From Antedon bifida (lineage: Eukaryota > Echinodermata > Crinoidea > Comatulida > Antedonidae): a DNA stretch of 64,000 nt. Positions 1-12,751 of the stretch are shown here, piece after piece. The notes below the pieces were generated by a model. The model did not search any database. It was not told where the DNA came from and worked only from the letters and a program-made list of their open reading frames with translations. Where the stretch lies: positions 9,620,917-9,684,916 of the forward strand of contig OY727101.1 of NCBI GenBank assembly GCA_963402885.1, written 5' to 3'. The first letter of the stretch is position 1; every line of letters starts with the position of its first letter. The translations under genes were made by a program, and so were the position numbers.

Positions 1-1183
1 GTTTTTAAAAAATATTTTTTTTATAAAAGTATACATCATAAACGTACCTATAACTTCCAAAGTGGTGTTTTTATATCAATGAGGTTTTGTAATTTGATAG
101 TCAATAGGTTTGTCAACAATAATCACGAAAAAAACACTGGGGTAAATTACGTACATAGGTTTTGTGTTGCCAGGAAAATACGGAAAATACAAAAAAATAC
201 AAACAAAATATCAACAAACAAAACACATGAAACACAATTTAAATATGGCTAATCCAATAATAAAATAATATGTGGCTTGTCATAATGCTACTAGAGTCAT
301 ACGAATAGTTTAGATAAAATAGGAGAATGTGGTGCCAGGTTTATTTCAATTAATTGCCAGAAAAACAGTATTTTGCATTGAAATATTTAGTTGATGGAAA
401 ATAATGTTAAACTTTGAAATAATTGCGTCAAGGTTTTTATAAATTTTTACATCTATTTTGTGTAAAGAGATACAGAAAGACCTCCCAAAAAATCTGACCT
501 TGTAAATTGGTCATTTGAGGTCAAAAGGGGTCAGAATGCAAAACAGGACAGGTCCCCACTTTACTACAACTATTAATGTTTGATCAAAATTTATAAGATA
601 GTTCATAAAAATTCTCAACAATTTTCATTTTTTACCTATATTGTTACCTTAGCAACCATTTCTATGTGTAACTAAGGAAAGTCATTTTTTAAAAAATCGA
701 GAAAAAAAATGGCGTTTTTATGAATACAAAGAATTGATTGCATTTGTAATTTTTCTCAATTTTACTTCTACTGCATTCTAATAATCTTAAAGTGATCACA
801 AACTTGACCTTGTAAATTCATTCATTTTTAGGTCAAATGAGGTCAACATTTTACCATAGTAACTGTTTCTATGCGAAAATATTTTTAAAATATGGGTTTT
901 TTCATAATTTACATTTTACATATTAAGGTCAAATGACATCAACATTTTACCTACAGTGTATTGTAGCAACTGTTTCTATACGTAACTAAGTACAATATTT
1001 TTAATATGACTACAAAAAATTGATTACATAGCTACTACTTTCTCTCCAAATTAATACCTATCTACTGAATCCCAGAAAATGTCTGATCTTGTGAAAGGGT
1101 CATTTGTTGGGTCAAAATGTATTATTTATGTTATCTTAGAACCTGTTTCTATGCGTAACTAAGGATAATTGTTTTTTAAAATA
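1..1183. repeat. Array of diverged short repeat units, no gene
   Basis: No coding region is visible. Several diverged copies of one unit follow each other. Each has a GACCTTGTAAAT-like start, a GGTCAAATGAGGTCA-like middle and an end resembling TAACTGTTTCTATGCGTAACTAAG. The unit is recognisable near 490-690, 800-900, 925-1000 and 1085-1170, and again near 1788-1945 beyond an inserted MITE. Spacing is irregular, so the array is old or has been broken by indels. Confidence 0.6.
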
Positions 1184-1751
1184 CAGTTGAACCTCCCGTA
1201 AGTGGCCACCCTCGGGACCTGGAAAAGTGGTCTGCCGATAAAGGGCCAAAATCACGTATTATGGCTATGCACGATATTCTTAACGAAACGAGCCTCTCAA
1301 TTTTCCAGCTAATTTTATTATTATTTATAATCAGGTGGTTTAGTTTTTTTAGCATTTTCAGACAAATTTTAAAAGCTTTAACATATGAAAAATGGTCGGT
1401 CAAAATCTGTGTAGTTTTCTCATCTCTTCACAGTAATGTTTTTAAAACCGCTTCGAAATAAAGCTAATATATAAAGAAATACAATAAACATGGACCTCTA
1501 ATTCATAGGTCCATGCAATAAGTATCACATTTTTCGGGTGGCCGCTCCGAGTCGAAATTTGACACGATTTGTCGACTGGCTTTCCCACTGTTACGGGAGG
1601 TCATTTATCATACAAAAAATCTCATTTTTAGTATAAAAAGGTGCCCGCAGCTGCTTACGAGAGGTGGCCGCTTACGGTAGGTACCAAATGCACTAATTAG
1701 ATAGAACAAACAGGCTTTTCAAAGTGCGTTCGTTAAGGGAGGTGCTCGCTG
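1184..1751. mobile_element. Non-autonomous pogo/Tigger-like DNA element (MITE)
   Basis: The left end reads CAGTTGAACCTCCCGTAAG and is preceded by TA. The right end, read on the other strand, begins CAGCGAGCACCTCCCTTAA, so the ends form an imperfect terminal inverted repeat. CAGTTGAACCTC-type termini with a TA target are usual for pogo/Tigger members of Tc1/mariner. The interior repeats GTGGCCGC-TTACGG blocks in both orientations. The two open frames inside show no transposase motifs. It lies inside the repeat array that occupies 1-1183 and continues after 1752. Confidence 0.6.
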
Positions 1752-2309
1752 TGAATAAAAATAATCACAGAAGAAAGTCCTTACGAATATGACCTTGTGA
1801 AATGGTAATTTGAAAATGCTAATAAGGCATGCCTGCTAATAATCTACAAATTTAAATTTGTATAAGATAAGTATGAAAAATCTAAAGAATATCTCAATTT
1901 TAGTTACCATAGTAACTGTTGCTATGCATAACTAAGGGAAATTAAATAATTATCAGATAATTATTAATTAATAATTACTACTGAATCCAACCATCACAGT
2001 AAAAAAAATATAGAATTTAAAACCAATATTTAATATAAAGTGTGATATTTTACATGCTGACCTTAAATGAAAAGAAATTTCACATCAGGGCTTCAATATT
2101 TGCTAAGTAGCATTAACATATCTGAGTATATTAAAGACTTTTGATTTAAATAGTTAGGGGTTGGAGAAGAGGGCCTAAAAACTTAACTTTATGTCCTATC
2201 TTTTGCATTGCAATTTTTAACTTGGGGTGGGTGGGGGCTTGGAGAAAGGGGGAGGGGGTGGGATGGAGGAGTTTGAATCGGTCTATTGGTTGGGGCGATG
2301 GTAGCAGCA
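1752..2309. repeat. Continuation of the left repeat array, then AT-rich DNA
   Basis: Around 1788-1945 the same unit as in 1-1183 appears again (ATGACCTTGTGAAATGG, then a TAGTAACTGTTGCTATGC-like end), so the MITE at 1184-1751 split an existing array. From about 1960 to 2310 the DNA is AT-rich with a G-rich patch near 2222-2270. Nothing else can be supported. Confidence 0.5.
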
Positions 2310-4005
2310 GTGTGGGTTGTGCTTGAATGCATGAATTTGAAAATCGTAGGAAGGTGTATTCAAAAAATTATCAAAGATAAAGCAGAGGGAATCTTAATTG
2401 TCCCTAACTGGCCAACCCAGGCATGGTTTGCTAAACTACTAAAGATTTTAATTGATAATCCTATTGTGGTACCAAAAGCAAAAAACCTCCTTACATTAGT
2501 TGGTGTGAACAAAACCCATCCTTTAACACACAAATTACAACTATTATCTTGTAGATTATCAGGGGATCATTCAAAAGCAGAGGCGTACCGGATGCAGCAG
2601 TCAACATCTTACTGGCATCTTGGCGGACAGCAACCAAATCACAATATGGATCCTACATTAATAGATGGTGTGACTTTTGTAGTAAACAACAGAGTAATCC
2701 GTTGCAACCAGATTTAAATAATGTATTACTATTTCTCACAAATCTTTTTGAAAGTGGGATAGGTTATAGTGCACTCAATACAGCAAGGAGTGCATTATCG
2801 TCTTTTGTTACTCTTGAGGGGAATATCCCAATTAGTAATCATCCATTAGTAGAGAGGTTTCGCAATCTTACGAATACGATAACGAAAACGGATACGTCAC
2901 GCACACGTATTCGTTTTCGTAAGCCAGTAAAAACCTGTTTCGCATGGCAACGAAATATTGAGGGCGGTAAATTTGAGCGAAGCGCAGGTACGTGTTGCTT
3001 GGTGCTTGGCTACCTAGGCCTAGCGTAACATCAAAGCGAGTGAGGACTTTAAAAACTGCTATCAAAATTGACCTGGCATTTTAGTAAATTACTTTAGTAA
3101 ATTATTTTCAATAAATCTATAATTATATTATAATCATGAATCATTCCTGATTCAAATGCAAAATGTGCAAAATAGATAAAAAACTATACTCGTTTTGTAG
3201 TTACGAATATGACTGGTGATATTCGTCAACACGAATACGCTTTACGAATATGAAATGGGGATCAGCTCAAAAGTTTCACAAATGTGTGACGTATCCGTTT
3301 TCGTTATCGTATTCGTAAGGTTGCGAAACCTCCCTTTTGTCTAGATTTATGAAAGGCATATTTAATCTTAAACCACCTCAACCAAGATGTAATGATATAT
3401 GGAATGTAGGTGATTTGCTGAAATATCTTTGAACATTACAGCCTACTTGTCAGCTCAGGTTACGGGACTTAACTTATAAACTTTTAGCATTAATAACACT
3501 GATTACAGCCAGCCAAATCCAGACAGTTCATCTACTACGTATAGATAATATGATTATTGAGAATGATTATGTTGAATTTCGAATAAATGAGTTAATCAAA
3601 CAAAGTAGACCAGGCTACCATGGCCAAAGGATTCGTTTAGATGCCTATCAGGCTGAGGATAATTTGTGCATAGTAAATGTGTTGAAGTGTTATTTAGCAA
3701 AGACCGCAATGTTACGTAAAGATGAACAGCAGTTACTTATTAGTTATAGAAAACCTCATGATAAGGTTTCAAAAGATACCATAGCAAGGTGGATAAAAAC
3801 AATTTTATCAATTTGGAATTGATAGTAAATACAAACCGCATTCAGTGAGGGCAGCGGCGACGTCCGCTGCTAATACTAAGAATGTGTCAGTTGCCCAAAT
3901 TATGCTAAATGCGGGCTGGACAAGTGAACACACGTTTCGTAAATTTTATAATAAACCAGTTTTGGTAGAAAAATCAGAGTTTCAGGAGGCCATTCTTAAG
4001 ATGTA
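2310..4005 (+). pseudogene. DIRS-like retrotransposon remnant: RNase H end plus tyrosine recombinase
   Basis: The first part (about 2340-2715) encodes GILIVPNWPTQAWF followed by a LQLLSCRLSGD stretch, typical of the RNase H-to-recombinase region of DIRS-type retrotransposons. From 2702 a second frame starts the recombinase N-terminal domain (LFESGIGYSALNTARSALSS). After an inserted MITE (2855-3331) it resumes at RFMKGIFNLKPP, with a stop near 3430, and ends at about 4005 after a further frameshift near 3820. In the catalytic domain HSVRAAATSAA supplies the H-x-x-R pair, and GWTSEHTFRKFY the last His/Trp and the Tyr. The first catalytic Arg appears lost: TASQIQTV stands where family members have a TAQR-x-QT-like motif, consistent with CGA to CAA decay. 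The copy is dead. Confidence 0.8.
2855..3331. mobile_element. Short inverted-repeat element inserted in the tyrosine recombinase
   Basis: Starts AGGTTTCGCAATCTTACGAA and ends with its near-perfect inverse, about 45 bases matching at each end and running to CGGATACGTCAC inside. The 477-base interior repeats ACGAATACG-like words. It interrupts the reading frame of the DIRS-like recombinase between its PLVERF and RFMKGIF segments. I could not fix a target duplication. The superfamily is unknown. Confidence 0.75.
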
Positions 4006-4222
4006 GTTTAGTTACTTGGTTTTGCATACAGATTTCTGTTGAAGCATGTCTTAGTGTTGTTTTGAATTGGTTGATCTTTGATGAATAAATTGAAATGGAC
4101 ATTCATTAAAAAACGAAAAGTTGTATATAGTGCTTTTCTATTACGGTTTATTGTTGGTGAGATGACCACAGAGTAGCTCTCAATATCTCACAATAATCTT
4201 GTAACCACGTATTACGAGATGA

Positions 4223-4504
4223 AATGGAAATATTAAACAAATACTTACCTAAGTATGAAGTTTGGTCTTCATTTCATGAAGTAATGGTAGTGGGTAGAGA
4301 TTATGTGCCTGTCCTCGCCCACCCTTTACCTTTGCATAAAATATTTTATTAAATTTCATTGTTTAATTGGTGTTTATTACTCCGTGGTAATCTCAAGTTC
4401 AAGTCTGCTCTACGCATGCACTAGGCTCGCTACCCACTACCATTACTTCATGAAATGAAGACCAAACTTCATACTTAGGTAAGTACTCGTTTAATCTTTC
4501 CATT
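4223..4504. repeat. Hairpin: 75-base inverted repeat with 130-base loop
   Basis: The arm at 4223-4297 (AATGGAAATATTAAACAAAT to GTAGTGGGTAG) is repeated in reverse complement at 4430-4504 with few differences. It lies about 220 bases after the end of the recombinase, where a DIRS element would carry terminal or internal complementary sequences, but it could equally be an independent MITE. The rest of 4006-4803 is AT-rich with no gene visible. Confidence 0.7.
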
Positions 4505-4803
4505 AAGTAGGAAGAGCTTACCACCTAATTAAGCCCTCAGTAGCATATTCTGTCACCAAATTAAGTGCTTATATTATAGTTGCATGTATTATTATTTTAC
4601 TTGATCTTAATAATATGGTACCAAAACGTTTGTCATTTTGTATAAAAACTATTAAATTATATTTCAAAGAAATGTTATGATGGTATTTTATGTAAAGTGG
4701 TGCCGATTATAAATGCAGTACAATAAATGCTCTATATAAATTTACTATATATTACTACTATATTTGTTTTATTCACCCAATGCTATAAAATGTACTTGCA
4801 GGT

Positions 4804-6536
4804 ATGATAGTAAATAATGCCATCAAATCCAACAAAGGTATGCAGAGTGAATGGCCTCCAAGAGCAGCGGACATTAATGATGTGGACATATCTGAAATTG
4901 TGCCATATGAGTTATTTAATCTAATCGCAAAGTGTGTTGGTGCTGCAGAAGATACTATACAAACCTCAATTTCAGATGTTTCTGAAGAAACCCGAATGAA
5001 ATTTTATCGATATGCCAAGACATCCTGTACCTTGCTTGGAAGGGAAGAAGGCAGACTCCGAAGTCACTTGCTCTAGGATTGACTGTCCGACATTTGACAG
5101 GGTCATCACATCTTCTTAATATATTAAGTAAGTTTGGACATTGTCAAAATAAAGATCCCACTTTCCAATATTGGAGTTCCTTCTTGGAAATGATTTCATT
5201 ACTAATGACGCTGATTCTTGCAACACAACAATCGGATTGGGAACTGCACCTGGCCATCATAAGATTGATGATCCCATGGTATTTTGCATATGATCGAACA
5301 AATTATTCAAATGATGGAGTTGCCAACTACGCACCCAGAGGTTTACAAAGATCTAAGTAAACGATGCTCATGGACCGTCCAAAGGCAGGACAGACACACG
5401 TTTGCATCTATTGCTTGTGATCAAACAATAGAAGAAACCCTAAACCGGGACTGTAAAATTGAAGGTGGCATCCATCGTTTCACACTTAACTGGTCCGCTG
5501 TTAAGAGATGGATATGTGCACAGCCAGAAAGAGCAGAGATCAAACGATCATGTGAAAACATGTGTACTGTAACTTGCACAAAGAACCTAGAAACCCAAAA
5601 GAGCTTGACATTTCACATACTAAGAAGGTAACCAAACTTGATGAATTTGTAAACATCAGTTCTGGCTCTGTGGCTACAGAGCTGGTACAAAAAGATATCA
5701 GTAAAGCTTATGAAGTAGGAGAAAAACAAGCATCTGAGTATTTGAAATCAAAGATGGGCTCAGATGCCAGGAATGTATAGCACCATAAAGCATAATTGAC
5801 TTATGACATTCAAAAATAACTTTGAAAAAAAGGTCAAGGCTGGTTCTATGATCACTGACAATAAATCGCTGTATTCCCGCTTGCTTGTCGTTGGGCAAAG
5901 TAGAGAGGTAGATTTGAAAGAAGTCCTAACATACTGCTTAGGCAATATTCCCTTTTCTTTAGCCAATGACACAGATTCATTGATGAAAACTGATAAATCA
6001 AGTCTAATGAAACTTCTTGAAGTAAAAGCCAATGATGTACCGGACTTGTATGTCTCAAAGACCCCTGTTCAAGGGACGCTTCTCATTGATGGAATGGCAC
6101 TTCTACAAACACTAAACAATATACCTGAGACTTTCCAGCAATTGGCAAATGATGTGTTGAGAAAACTGATAGCGCTTGCCTCGTTTCACAAATGCAACAG
6201 GATTGACTTTGTTTGCGACACCTATCCAGAAATAAGTGTAAAAAGCCTTGAACGTTCTTGAAGAGCTGGCAAAGGAACCGTAATCATCAAGATTTATGGT
6301 AAAGATCAGAAAACACCTAGCCAATTCAAAAAGTACCTGGCAAGTGGATCGAATAAGGAAGAACTAGTATCATTCTTTTTTTAAACATGGAAAGATGTAA
6401 ACTTAGATAACAATCCGAACCTGAAAATTTACATGACTCATGGTATGCTATGCCACATGTTCACGTGGCCTGAAGCTGTGTGTCATTTAACAGAGGTTGA
6501 ACAACTCCGGTGTGATCATCTACTGTTTTCAGCTTA
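4804..6536 (+). pseudogene. Copy A of a large repeat-borne gene family (N-RAG-TP-associated type), internally deleted
   Basis: Pieces in at least five frames form one protein in order: a WPP-led segment (4804-5066), PKSLALGLTVRHLTGSS (about 5055-5142), DWELHLAIIRLMIPWYFAYD (5143-5313), an ACDQTIEETLNRD segment (5314-5580), then a C-terminal part with LIDGMALLQTL (about 6085) and RIDFVCDTYPE (about 6200), ending near 6536. Frameshifts lie near 5066, 5313, 5575 and 6260, with stops near 5778 and 6382. Compared with copy B (13674-15500), the stretch holding SWTGFN and YLPIIDASPTD is missing between GHC and QNKD. This family is common in invertebrate repeats. Its biochemical role is unknown to me; the IDGMA and RIDFVCD acidic motifs suggest, by inference only, a PIN/FEN-like nuclease end. 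Confidence 0.75.
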
Positions 6537-7228
6537 AGACCGTTTTGTACATTGGTTTATTTTGTCACTGTTCAGTTTCCCCCCACAATAAGGTTTAAGT
6601 CAAACTCTGGGAATAAAACATTTTTGATATGTTGTACTTTTCACAATCTTTTTTTTTAAAATTTATATTCTTCTTTCTTTTCACGAATTTTGTTCGCAGT
6701 GTATCTCTAATTCTGGCCAACATAAGACTGTATAACTTTGTCATAAGATTGACCTGTAGCTGTGCAAGAAACTTTGTTATATGACTTTAGAGTCGCGCAG
6801 CATAAGTTACGCTCGATCTTACGATTTCGCGTATTTAACATAGATCGAAAACCATATTACAATTTAAACTTAAAGATGTATTGTCCCTTTGACTAATTCC
6901 AAAAAATAAAAAAAAGATTTAGAAAAAAAGTAGGTCATTTTGAAGTATTATAATAGTTATTAACTTTCACCAAAAATTAGTCGAAAAAAAAATCATCACC
7001 TATAACTTGTACTTTTCTTGCAGTTTTTTTTAGGAATTGGTCCAGTCAAGCAAAAACAGAAGACAAAAGTTAATGCCAAATTTTTGTCATTGATTTTGAG
7101 TAGCTTCCATCTACTGTTTTCAGCTTAAGACCGTTTTGCACATTGGTTTATTTTTTCAATGTTCAGTTTTCCCCCACAATAAGGTTTAAGTCAAACTCTG
7201 GGAATAAAACATTTTTGACATGTTGTAC
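6517..7228. repeat. Two 121-base direct repeats flanking 470 bases
   Basis: 6517-6637 and 7108-7228 are nearly identical, both starting CATCTACTGTTTTCAGCTTA and ending with a TGTTGTAC word. A weaker continuation of the repeat (acagaag...aatgccaaa) is seen near 7060 and 7310. The first copy begins exactly where the coding similarity of copy A breaks off, after VEQLRCDH, so the repeat marks a recombination or insertion edge. No gene is visible in 6537-7347. Confidence 0.75.
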
Positions 7229-8765
7229 TGCATAGAGACATTCTAAGATAATGATGTGGTGTTTGAGGTCAAACAGTACAACATATCAAAAAATATGTTT
7301 TGTTAAAAACAGAAGAAAAAAAACTAAATGCCAAAGTTTTTTCATTAAGCGTGGTTCCCACTTGCGACGTAACGTAACGCAAACGACGCAACGTAAGAAA
7401 ATGCCCTTCCAATAATTGTGCTTGCCCCCGCCTGCGTGAAATCAAACCAGTTCGGTTGCGTCAACGTTAAGTTGTTGTTTTGAGTCGTACTTCTCGCGCG
7501 AAGTTTGAAACAGTATACACTTTAACGTACCTTGGTAGTGTTAAAAAAATGCCTAAAACTAACAAAAGAGAGTTGGCAAGAATTTGCATTCTTTACTTAC
7601 TATGGAAAAGAAAAAAAAATAGAACAAAATGACGCCAATTTTGGGTGGGAGATTTGAATTTACACTGAGATCATTATGGTCAGTTTGTAACAACATTCCA
7701 ATTGTTGAAAGTAGCTGATCGCGAATACTTTTTCAGGTACAGTATATTATAGGCCTATTTATAATTAATGTACTTTGTCTGTTTATATATAAATATATAT
7801 TTTTTTTATCAATTAGTGTATATGATCTATGTTTACCGTAATCAATAATAATAATTAATATCTAATTAAAATTAAATTTTTTTTGTTGTCTCTGGATAAT
7901 TAACACTATAATAGGCCTAGTTAAGGCCTAGCCTCCTAGGCCTGTTATTATCCTTGATATGTTCAGGTATAATATAATAATAATTATATTATTAAAAACC
8001 ATAGATAGGCCTAGATTTATAATTTTAATTAAGTAGACACTCAATGTATGGAGGTTCATTTTGGTGACTTATAGGTGCCATATGGGCATATGGGGTATGA
8101 ATTTAAGCCACAAGGGGTTCATTTTGGTGACTTATAAGATTAAAAATTCACTAGATCCATAATTAATTAATTAAAAATACAATAAATGATTCAGCACAAA
8201 CATCAAACCCAAAATAGTGTTTTATAACCCACCTACTGTTCTATTTTTATTCGATTAAATCGCCGCTCCCATTTACAATAAAAAGATACAAAAAATCAAA
8301 ACAAATAAATCAAAACCATCACTAAACATTTATTTTTGCCAAATTAGCTATTGTTCAATAACAACTACTACTCTTAAAACATGAACAAATGAGTCACAAA
8401 TTCAGCTCAACACTTCCATGATACAGCAGGCCTCATTCCTCATCTTCTATAAATATCTGTAAAAGAAGATTCAAGTACTAGATGTTAACATTTTGTTTAA
8501 CATAAAAACGTTTACAACCATCTTAGTATGAAAACAGTTAGGGTACTGCATGTCTATAATTCCTATTCTCTGTTAATTTCATGTTCATAGCATTGACAAA
8601 AATATTTATTATTTTATACAAATTATTTGTAAATAAAAAACATAACAAAACAATATATGATAGTAAGCACATCACCTAATATTGATTGCTATACAGAAGA
8701 GAAATATTGTGTTATGTTACCTGGAAAATCTCTATTTGAGCGATGGATATTTGCTTTTTGGGGAG

Positions 8766-11700
8766 CTACCGCAGTTTGTCGGCTACCAGCTCCCCAACAA
8801 GGGAACTTTCATCTTTGACATCAGATGTTGTCATTGTCATCTGGGCAATGGCTGCTCGCCACAGCTCATCATCATCATTGTCCTGAAATAAATGTTCATT
8901 TACTACTGTTACATATCATAAATTCTTGTGAATAATGTTGACAAATTTTTACAATATAATCAACATCACATTTTTCTTCTAAAATTATTGAAAAATTGAA
9001 ATACAGTTACAGCACATTTGTGATAGTGTAAAAAAAGTAAAAAATATTACCAATTTATGCTTCTTGGAGGACTCTGAAAAATGGGTTTAAAAAAGGTATT
9101 TATTAAAATGTTATCACAATTACAGGTGGTACATTAGGTGTGCTATTCTATTAATGATGCTTTCTTGATGATGAAATTGGTATGTGGAATTATTAAAGCA
9201 AACATGACTTGTTGTATGTATACATGTATACTTTATTTACAATACTTACTTCTTGGTCTTTTGAATCCATATTGCTTCTTCAAATATGTTTTAAAAAAAG
9301 CTTAATTTAGGGCCCTTAAATTATTTACTACTTTTCTTTTTATTCACATAATTTACAAAAAAAAAATATGTCATGTCATCTTTTTTATTTTGTGCACTCT
9401 CCTCAGTCTGTAATACTGCAAAATAAGCATGATACACATAATTATCTTTACAGTACATTTTTCATATGGTCATATGCAATAAATAAATCATTACTTTTAT
9501 TGTTACATTAATTATACAATAAGAATATTGTTTGTGTCTGCTGGTTCTACTTACCAACAATAGGCCTATCTTTAATTTCAGGAGATAGTCCAGATCCCTA
9601 TGTATTTTCGTGTGCAGATCATGGGGAAAGTGTAAACATTGTGTTTTATGAATATTTGAATCATGCTGGTTATAAAAACCCATGTTGTCAAATTTCTAAA
9701 ATTTATCTTTGACCTCTGACCTCAATTTGAATGTTTTGACCCATTGAAAACAAAATGGTCATATCTTTGCAACGCTTAGATTAAATGAAATAATTTTAGT
9801 GTCAAATTATTTGGGAGATGCATATTAATATTCGTTCTAATGGAAAAGTTTGTCCAAAAATGGCTGGAAGTATGATTTTTGGCATTTTTGACCTTTGACC
9901 TACATATCATATAACTCCGTAACTAACAGTTGGACAAACTTTAAATAGGGCTCAAATTAATCTGAAGGTATATGTTTCTATTCAGTCTAATAAGAACTTT
10001 TTCAAGAAAATGACCCAAAATATTTTTATTGACCTTTGACCTGTACTGGTACTACACATTCCTATAATCTCAAAAACTATTGGCCGTAAAAGGTGTTTTT
10101 TTTGTGAAATTTTTCGAAAAATTTACATTTATATGTTGTATAACAACAACATTTTATAGAAATGTAAAAGAATTCTATTTATGACCACTAACTTTGTAAT
10201 TTATTAACATCACTAGCATTTGTTATAATATTAAAATGTGCTATATTTACTGATTTTAAGCACTTCACATGAATTTATCAGAATTATGTGTATTTAATAT
10301 AAAGTTTAATTTTTTTGATATAAAGAAAATTTAATTATCAATCAAATAAGACTATTTTAAAATTATTATGGCTAAAACTTAATTAAATACAGACAAAAAA
10401 GTGTATTTTTACTTGTATGAACAGCGCCCTCAATCTTCATATTTTCCCTCAAAATACCACATTTTTATGTGGTTTCATAAACTTAGCTGGTTGTAACTTT
10501 TTAAAAGATTTGTTGTCAGTGACGAGTAACTTACATACCCCTTCTACCATATACTAAGTAAGTTTCTGAGATAAAATGAAAAAAATATTTTTATAGCTTG
10601 ATATTTTTCTTGAGGTTATTACATGGTGCACGCTAAAAAAGATTTTGATTTTGTGCTAAAAATCCATCTTTTTGGTCCAGTACAAACAATCTTGTAAAGA
10701 CATTCTTACACAAACAGCACATTTTATTGGAAAGATAATCATAATATCTATCCAATAAAATATGAATTTTGTGTATTAAGATCTGCTAGATAGCTTTTAT
10801 TAAACCAAAAAGATGGAATTTTAGCTCAAAATTAAAATATTTTTTGGTGTGTATCATAATAACCTCAACAAAAATATCAAGCTATCGGAATATTTTTCTA
10901 AATTTTTTTCTCAGAAACTGACCTAGTACGTTATAAAAGTGGTATGTAAATTACAGGTTACTGTAAAAAATCTTTAAAACAAAGTTATACCCTGTTAAGT
11001 TATAGAAACCACATAAAAATGTGGTATTTTTGGGGAAAAAATGAAGATTGAGGGCGCTGTTCATGCAAGTGAAAATACACTTTTTTGTCTGTATTTAATT
11101 AAGTTTTAGCCATAATAATTTCAAAATGGTCTTATTTGATAGATAATTAAATTTTCCTTATATCAAAAAAATAAAACTTTATATTAAATACACACAATTC
11201 TGATAAATTCATGTGAAGTGCTTAAAATCAGTAAATATAACACATTTTAATATTATAACAAATGCTAGTGATGTTAATAAATTACAAAGTTAGTGATCAT
11301 AAATAGAATTCTTTTACATTTCTATAAAATGTTGTTATATACAACATATAAAAGTAAATTTTTCGAATAATTTAACAAAAAAAACCTTTTACGGCCAATA
11401 GTTTTTGAGATTATAGGAATGTATAGTACCAGTACAGGTCAAAGGTCAATAAAAATATTTTGGGTCATTTTCTTGAAAAAGTTCTTATTAGACTGAATAG
11501 AAACATATACCTTCAGATTAATTTGAGCCCTATTTAAAGTTTGTCCAACTGTTAGTTACGGAGTTATATGATATGTAGGTCAAAGGTCAAAAATGCCAAA
11601 AATCATACTTCCAGCCATTTTTGGACAAACTTTTCCATTAGAACGAATATTAATATGCATCTCCCAAATAATTTGACATTAAAATTATTTCATTTAATCT

Positions 11701-12751
11701 AAGCGTTGCAAAGATATGACCATTTTGTTTTCAATGGGTCAAAACATTCAAATTGAGGTCAGAGGTCAAAGATAAATTTTAGAAATTTGACAACATGGGT
11801 TTTTATAACCAGCATGATTCAAATATTCATAAAACACAATGTTTACACTTTCCCCATGATCTGCACACGAAGGCACTTTTTTTGACATAGGGATCTGGAC
11901 TAAGATGTGATTTCGTAAAATATAGATAGAAAGAAAGCAATTAACATCTTTTAAAAAAAAGATAACACCAAAACTAGCATCATCTCATTTGGTATGACCA
12001 AAAACCATGTTATCAGACTAATAATGACACATAGCAAACTTTCATAATATCTTGAAATATAAATGCTTCACTTCCTTCAGATTCAGGTGCCGTAATTGAG
12101 CAATCTGTGTTAACAATATCATCTTGTTGAATGTCTGAAATTGAAATATCAATCCAATATAAAGTTATATCAAATTTTACATTAATAATACCAATAGTAA
12201 TATCTAATAATGATAAAACAAGAAGAAATCAAATTATATTATTATTTATTATTTTTATTTAAATATATATATTATAATATTGTATTACTTATTACTTATT
12301 CATTTATTTTTGGTAACGAATATTTCCTTGCAATATAGGCCTACTAATACCGTACCACTCATAGGCTAGGCCTAGCCTAGGTAATAATTATTAATATTAT
12401 ATTCTACCTAGGCTAGCTAGGTCCAGTAATATTATTATTTAGGCCTATTATTTAAATTAGGCTTATAGGCCTAGGCCTATAGAGGCCTGGGAGATGTGCC
12501 CTATACCAAGGCCTTGTATTGTATGTATTGATAGGCATGTATGGGCTAGGCCTAGCCTATGCCTACCTTGTAAACTGATCTCTGATGGTTTTATACAAAG
12601 TTTCTGGATTGTCAACAACACTAATTTCTTTCACCCTTTTCCATGCCTCAACTTGTGTATCCAGTTTTTTTAAACCAATCGAAGATTTGTCATACAGACA
12701 TGGAAACTGTCTTACAACATCCATGAACACCACCTCGCATTTTGAAACCAT
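8766..12751 (-). CDS. MADF-domain DNA-binding protein of the Harbinger-like element (partial exon set)
   Basis: The first coding exon runs from ATG at 12751 to 12567. It encodes a MADF (Myb/SANT-like) domain: start MVSKCEVVFMDVVRQFPCLY, then AWKRVKEI and a terminal LYKTIRDQFTR, followed by a GTAGGC donor. A good last exon is 8882-8766 (acceptor TTTCAG), encoding an acidic ELWRAAIAQM segment and ending at a stop. Candidate small exons lie near 12135-12060, 9280-9250 and 9078-9056, but their phases do not all join, so the middle of the model is unresolved. The palindrome at 9588-11900 sits in or next to a possible exon ending at a GTAAGT donor near 9553. MADF proteins bind DNA; here the likely role is recognition of the element ends. 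Confidence 0.6.
9588..11900. mobile_element. 2.3-kb near-perfect palindrome flanked by TA
   Basis: Arms of about 1.15 kb (9588-10743 and 10745-11900) are reverse complements with scattered mismatches and almost no loop. The ends read GTCCAGATCCCTATG inward, and TA lies outside each end (9586-9587 and 11901-11902). Inside each arm a unit with TTGACCTTTGACCT recurs about three times at roughly 150-180 bases, each followed by a TCATAT-CTTTGCAACG-like line. A minus-strand frame in the right arm and its mirror in the left are shadows. TA target use suggests Tc1/mariner-type mobilisation, but no transposase is present. Confidence 0.85.
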
